From Candidatus Aminicenantota bacterium (lineage in GTDB: Bacteria > Acidobacteriota > Aminicenantia > S016-38), in contig JAMOUL010000180.1 in assembly GCA_027062035.1 (NCBI GenBank), positions 1-9,094 on the forward strand: a stretch of DNA of 9,094 nt, written 5' to 3'. This document shows positions 6,778 to 9,094 of the stretch, in pieces (position 1 is the first letter of the stretch; every line of letters starts with the position of its first letter). Made by a program: the position numbers and the translations under genes. Below the pieces are notes generated by a model, which had not been told where the DNA came from, ran no database searches, and worked only from the letters and a program-made list of their open reading frames with translations.

Positions 6778-7452
6778 ATGAAGAAAATCGTTTTTTTAGG
6801 TATAGGTCTGTCTTTTCTCTTACTTATGTGCGGACCAACTGCAACAGTGACCACACGATCTGGGCCCACAATAGAGGAGGTACAAAGAACCTCTCCCCAT
6901 GAAAAAATGAGGATCGCTGTTGCACGCTTTGAGAATAAGACAGCATATTATGTGAGCTACGGAATGACCGACATGTTAACCTCTGCCCTCTTTAATACGG
7001 GAAAATTTATTGTTCTCGAAAGGGAAAATCTGGATGTTGTCATCCAGGAACAGAAGCTTTCAAGTGTGGGTGTCATAGACCAGAGGACAGCCATACCCTC
7101 AGGAATGCTGGAGGGAGCCGAATTCCTCGTGGTTGGGGCAGTAACCGCATTTGAACCGAATTATAGAGGTGCAAGAACGGCTATAGGAGGTGGTAAACAG
7201 TCTTATGTAGCCATAGACATGAGGATAATAGATTCTAAAACTGGCAGAGTGGTTTCGTCGGTCACTGTGGAAGGAAAAGCCACAGACACTCTTATAAGTA
7301 CAGGCATGCTAAGATGGGTAGGTGCCGGACCTCTTGCTTCAAGCCTGAGGGCATGGTCCAATACTCCCATCGATAAAGCGATCAGGATCTGCATCGACAG
7401 GGCTGTGGATTACATCGTCAACTATAGCATGCAAAGGGGGAACAAAAGATGA
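6778..7452 (+). CDS. CsgG-family lipoprotein (paralogue 1)
   Basis: A 224-residue protein of the CsgG family, whose E. coli member forms a nonameric outer-membrane pore that exports curli subunits. Family features are RIAVARFENKT (45-55), GMTDMLTSALFNTGKFIVLEREN (62-84), EGAEFLVVGAVTAFE (112-126), AIDMRIIDSKTGRVVSS (145-161) and NTPIDKAIRICIDRAVDYIV (195-214). Stretches at about 126-145 and 160-192 match in place the two hairpins that build the CsgG barrel, though they are short. The pore-constriction loop of E. coli CsgG is absent here: only about 13 residues join FENK to the DML helix. The putative lipobox is LLMC (Cys18); Met at -1 is unusual, so lipidation is likely but not certain. AGGAG at 6767-6771 serves the start, and the stop codon overlaps the next gene by four bases (ATGA). 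No curlin genes are present, so the substrate is unknown. An LpoB-like role as a cell-wall enzyme activator is a weaker alternative. Confidence 0.85.
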   Translation: MKKIVFLGIGLSFLLLMCGPTATVTTRSGPTIEEVQRTSPHEKMRIAVARFENKTAYYVSYGMTDMLTSALFNTGKFIVLERENLDVVIQEQKLSSVGVIDQRTAIPSGMLEGAEFLVVGAVTAFEPNYRGARTAIGGGKQSYVAIDMRIIDSKTGRVVSSVTVEGKATDTLISTGMLRWVGAGPLASSLRAWSNTPIDKAIRICIDRAVDYIVNYSMQRGNKR

Positions 7453-8321
7453 AAAAAATATTTCTTCTCTCTTTAACACTTGTTCTGGTATCAACACTTA
7501 TTACCAGCTGCACCTCAACGTCAGCTTCTGTTTCGGATAGGGGACCGACAATAAAGGATGTACTCAGCGTTCCATACAATGGGCCCAAGGCCAGAATAGC
7601 CGTTGTAAAATTCGAAAACAAAGTAAGCGGTGGAGATATGTGGATGCAGTTCCAGAGACAGATGATGAAAATCATGGCTCAGGCCCAGGCCCAGATGGCA
7701 AGAGCAGTGGCCCAGATAAATAAACAACAGGGAGGTTCGGACTATTCAAAAATAATTTCCGCCTGGGCCTCATATCAGGACCCTATAAGTACAGGAATAA
7801 AGGATATGCTTGTGGGCGAACTTGTGAATTGTAATCGCTTTCTCGTCTACGAAAGGGAAAATATCGACACCATCATTGCAGAACAGCAGCTCGCCTCATC
7901 CTCAGCAGCCAATCCTAATGCAGCCATACAAAAGGGAAAACTTGAAGGAGTGGAGCTTTTAATTTATGGAGCCATAACAGAATTTGAAGCGGAAAAGGAA
8001 GGGGGAGGGATAACAATCCCCATACCTGCTTTCGGAACCACCTATGATGTAAAAGTTCGATACAAAAAGGCTCATGTAGCCATGGATTTAAAAATTGTAG
8101 ATGTGAGGACCGGAAGAATTGTATCGGTCACAACAGTAAGAGGTTCTTCTACTGACGTGGGTTTTGGGACCAGAAACAGATCTGAAAGCATTGGCCTTCC
8201 CACCACACTCGGCGGATATAGAAATACTCCGGTTGAGGCGGCTATAAGGAAAATGATAAGAGCAGCGGTAAACTACATAATTACAAAAACTCCACGCTCC
8301 TATTACCACTATCAAGAATGA
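7449..8321 (+). CDS. CsgG-family lipoprotein (paralogue 2) with large Met/Gln/Ala-rich insertion
   Basis: A 290-residue paralogue of the preceding gene, sharing GPTI(E/K)-x-V, RIAV-x-(R/K)FENK, EREN(L/I)D, a (K/Q)LEG-type motif, D-x-(K/R)I-(V/I)-D-x-(R/K)TGR and NTP-(I/V)-(D/E)-x-AIR. The signal peptide ends in a good lipobox (ITSC, Cys21). Between FENK (56-59) and the TGIKDML helix (115-121) there are about 49 extra residues. Within 63-94 they hold six Met and nine Gln and look like a long amphipathic helix (MWMQFQRQMMKIM, then AQAQAQMARAVAQ). The insertion falls where E. coli CsgG has its pore-constriction loop. The barrel-hairpin regions (about 180-207 and 227-258) are longer than in paralogue 1. 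The start overlaps the upstream stop codon (ATGA, 7449-7452), with AAAGGGGG at 7433-7440 as ribosome binding site. Translational coupling and paralogy suggest two subunits of one complex, which is inference. Confidence 0.86.
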   Translation: MKKIFLLSLTLVLVSTLITSCTSTSASVSDRGPTIKDVLSVPYNGPKARIAVVKFENKVSGGDMWMQFQRQMMKIMAQAQAQMARAVAQINKQQGGSDYSKIISAWASYQDPISTGIKDMLVGELVNCNRFLVYERENIDTIIAEQQLASSSAANPNAAIQKGKLEGVELLIYGAITEFEAEKEGGGITIPIPAFGTTYDVKVRYKKAHVAMDLKIVDVRTGRIVSVTTVRGSSTDVGFGTRNRSESIGLPTTLGGYRNTPVEAAIRKMIRAAVNYIITKTPRSYYHYQE

Positions 8322-9094
8322 AACACCTGTTTTTTAAATTATTATCTCCTCTGATCATTGCAGGTTTAATTTTCTCCTCTGGTATTCCCACAAAACATGA
8401 GATCCTGAATCTTACCCGTACGCTCCTCACTCGACTTAACAGCAAAATTACCGAACCTCAGAAAAGGAAAATCCTGGATTACGTAAGTAATTTCTCCTCC
8501 ACAAACAACAAATGTCCGGGGTATAAATTTGTGGAGGGAACTGCACACGTAGAAACGCTGAATAAGGGAGGAGCCTTTCTTCAAGCTGGTTTTGAGGCTG
8601 TTTTTAAGGGAAAAATTGAGGTGGCAGAATGGTGTTTTCTGAATGCAGTTACCACAAATCCTGACTGTCCTGTATTTCTCTCAAACACTGCCTTTACACT
8701 GAACTACCTCGGAGATTACTCTAACGCCCTCACATTTCTGAACTATGCTATACTGCTCGATCCCCTTTACGTTTCAGCATGGGTGAATATTGGTTATTCA
8801 CAGAAAAATCTGAAACACTTCAAAGAAGCAAAAAAGGCATATCAGATAGCCATAGCTTTAAACCCGGAAATTGATGATTACCGAACAGCTCTGAGAGAAG
8901 TTTACGAACTGGAAAAGGGAGAAGGAGGAGGCGAAAACAAACCTTCTCAGGAAACTTCAAACCTGGACCAGGCCCTGGATATATTAAATAAAGGAAAACT
9001 AACACAGAAAAACGTTCATCCAGAAAATCCCGGGGTACGACCACAGAATTCTCCACTGGAAGGTCCAGAAAGGGATGAAAAACTTCTGCTCTCC
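8318..9094 (+). CDS. Exported TPR-repeat protein, 3'-partial
   Basis: The frame is open for 259 codons from the ATG at 8318 to the window edge with no stop, so the C-terminus is missing. Residues 1-22 resemble a signal peptide or N-terminal anchor (Lys, His, then a hydrophobic core, then SSG). About 30-65 is helical and polar. Residues about 84-185 hold three consecutive TPR motifs: 84-117 (ends TTNPDCP), 118-151 (NTAFTLNYLGDYSNALTFLN, ALLxDP-like end) and 152-185 (AWVNIGYSQKNLKHFKEAKK, ALNPE). A Gly/Glu-rich, then Pro/Asn-rich low-complexity stretch follows from 201. TPRs are protein-binding scaffolds, so it may be a periplasmic partner of the CsgG pair. The start overlaps the previous stop codon by four bases (ATGA), and no clear ribosome binding site precedes it, so translation is probably coupled. 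Four cysteines lie between 66 and 117. The call as a real gene rests on the frame, the overlap and the TPR pattern. Confidence 0.85.
   Translation, partial: MKHLFFKLLSPLIIAGLIFSSGIPTKHEILNLTRTLLTRLNSKITEPQKRKILDYVSNFSSTNNKCPGYKFVEGTAHVETLNKGGAFLQAGFEAVFKGKIEVAEWCFLNAVTTNPDCPVFLSNTAFTLNYLGDYSNALTFLNYAILLDPLYVSAWVNIGYSQKNLKHFKEAKKAYQIAIALNPEIDDYRTALREVYELEKGEGGGENKPSQETSNLDQALDILNKGKLTQKNVHPENPGVRPQNSPLEGPERDEKLLLS

Noticed and set aside
6778..8321. Curli biogenesis operon
   Set aside because: Only CsgG-family proteins are present; there are no curlin repeats, CsgE or CsgF, so a curli label is not supported.
1..9094. CRISPR array, tRNA/rRNA genes, transposase or insertion-sequence ends
   Set aside because: No regularly spaced direct repeats, cloverleaf-like sequences, rRNA segments or transposase motifs were seen on reading.

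Overview
The window looks like chromosomal DNA from a Gram-negative (two-membrane) bacterium. Three encoded proteins carry a lipobox, one is an outer-membrane beta-barrel ending in phenylalanine, and several others have Sec signal peptides. The DNA is moderately AT-rich. Arginine is mostly AGA/AGG, isoleucine ATA is common, and most genes have strong AGGAGG-type ribosome binding sites. The mix of SH3b, PEGA, NHL, LEA-2, CsgG and TPR envelope proteins resembles little-studied phyla such as Aminicenantes/Acidobacteriota-like lineages. That placement is an impression, not a determination. No tRNA, rRNA, CRISPR array or insertion sequence was seen, and all genes lie on the + strand.

Region 1 (1-2852) holds the bulk of a very large penicillin-binding transpeptidase with a complete active site (STFK, SYN, KTG). 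Its non-catalytic N-terminal part is unusual, and the gene probably begins upstream of the window. Region 2 (2853-3001) is a dense 149-base control region. It has two tandem 18-bp palindromes, which as RNA can also fold into a terminator-like hairpin. About 40 bases further on is a near-perfect sigma-54 (-24/-12) promoter, then a strong ribosome binding site.

Region 3 (3002-6296) is the putative sigma-54 operon: a secreted SH3b-TPR protein, a membrane SH3b-PEGA-NHL propeller protein and an outer-membrane beta-barrel, closed by a strong intrinsic terminator. Region 4 (6312-9094) is a tightly packed second set: a LEA-2 lipoprotein, two paralogous CsgG-family lipoproteins and a TPR protein running off the window. 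The last three are linked by ATGA overlaps. The second CsgG paralogue has about 49 extra residues, rich in Met, Gln and Ala, where E. coli CsgG carries its pore-constriction loop.

Taken together, the genes after the transpeptidase encode an envelope assembly of periplasmic scaffolds, an outer-membrane barrel and a possible two-component CsgG-type pore. The most notable points are the sigma-54 promoter with its upstream palindromes, and the modified CsgG pair. The substrate or role of the assembly cannot be read from the sequence.
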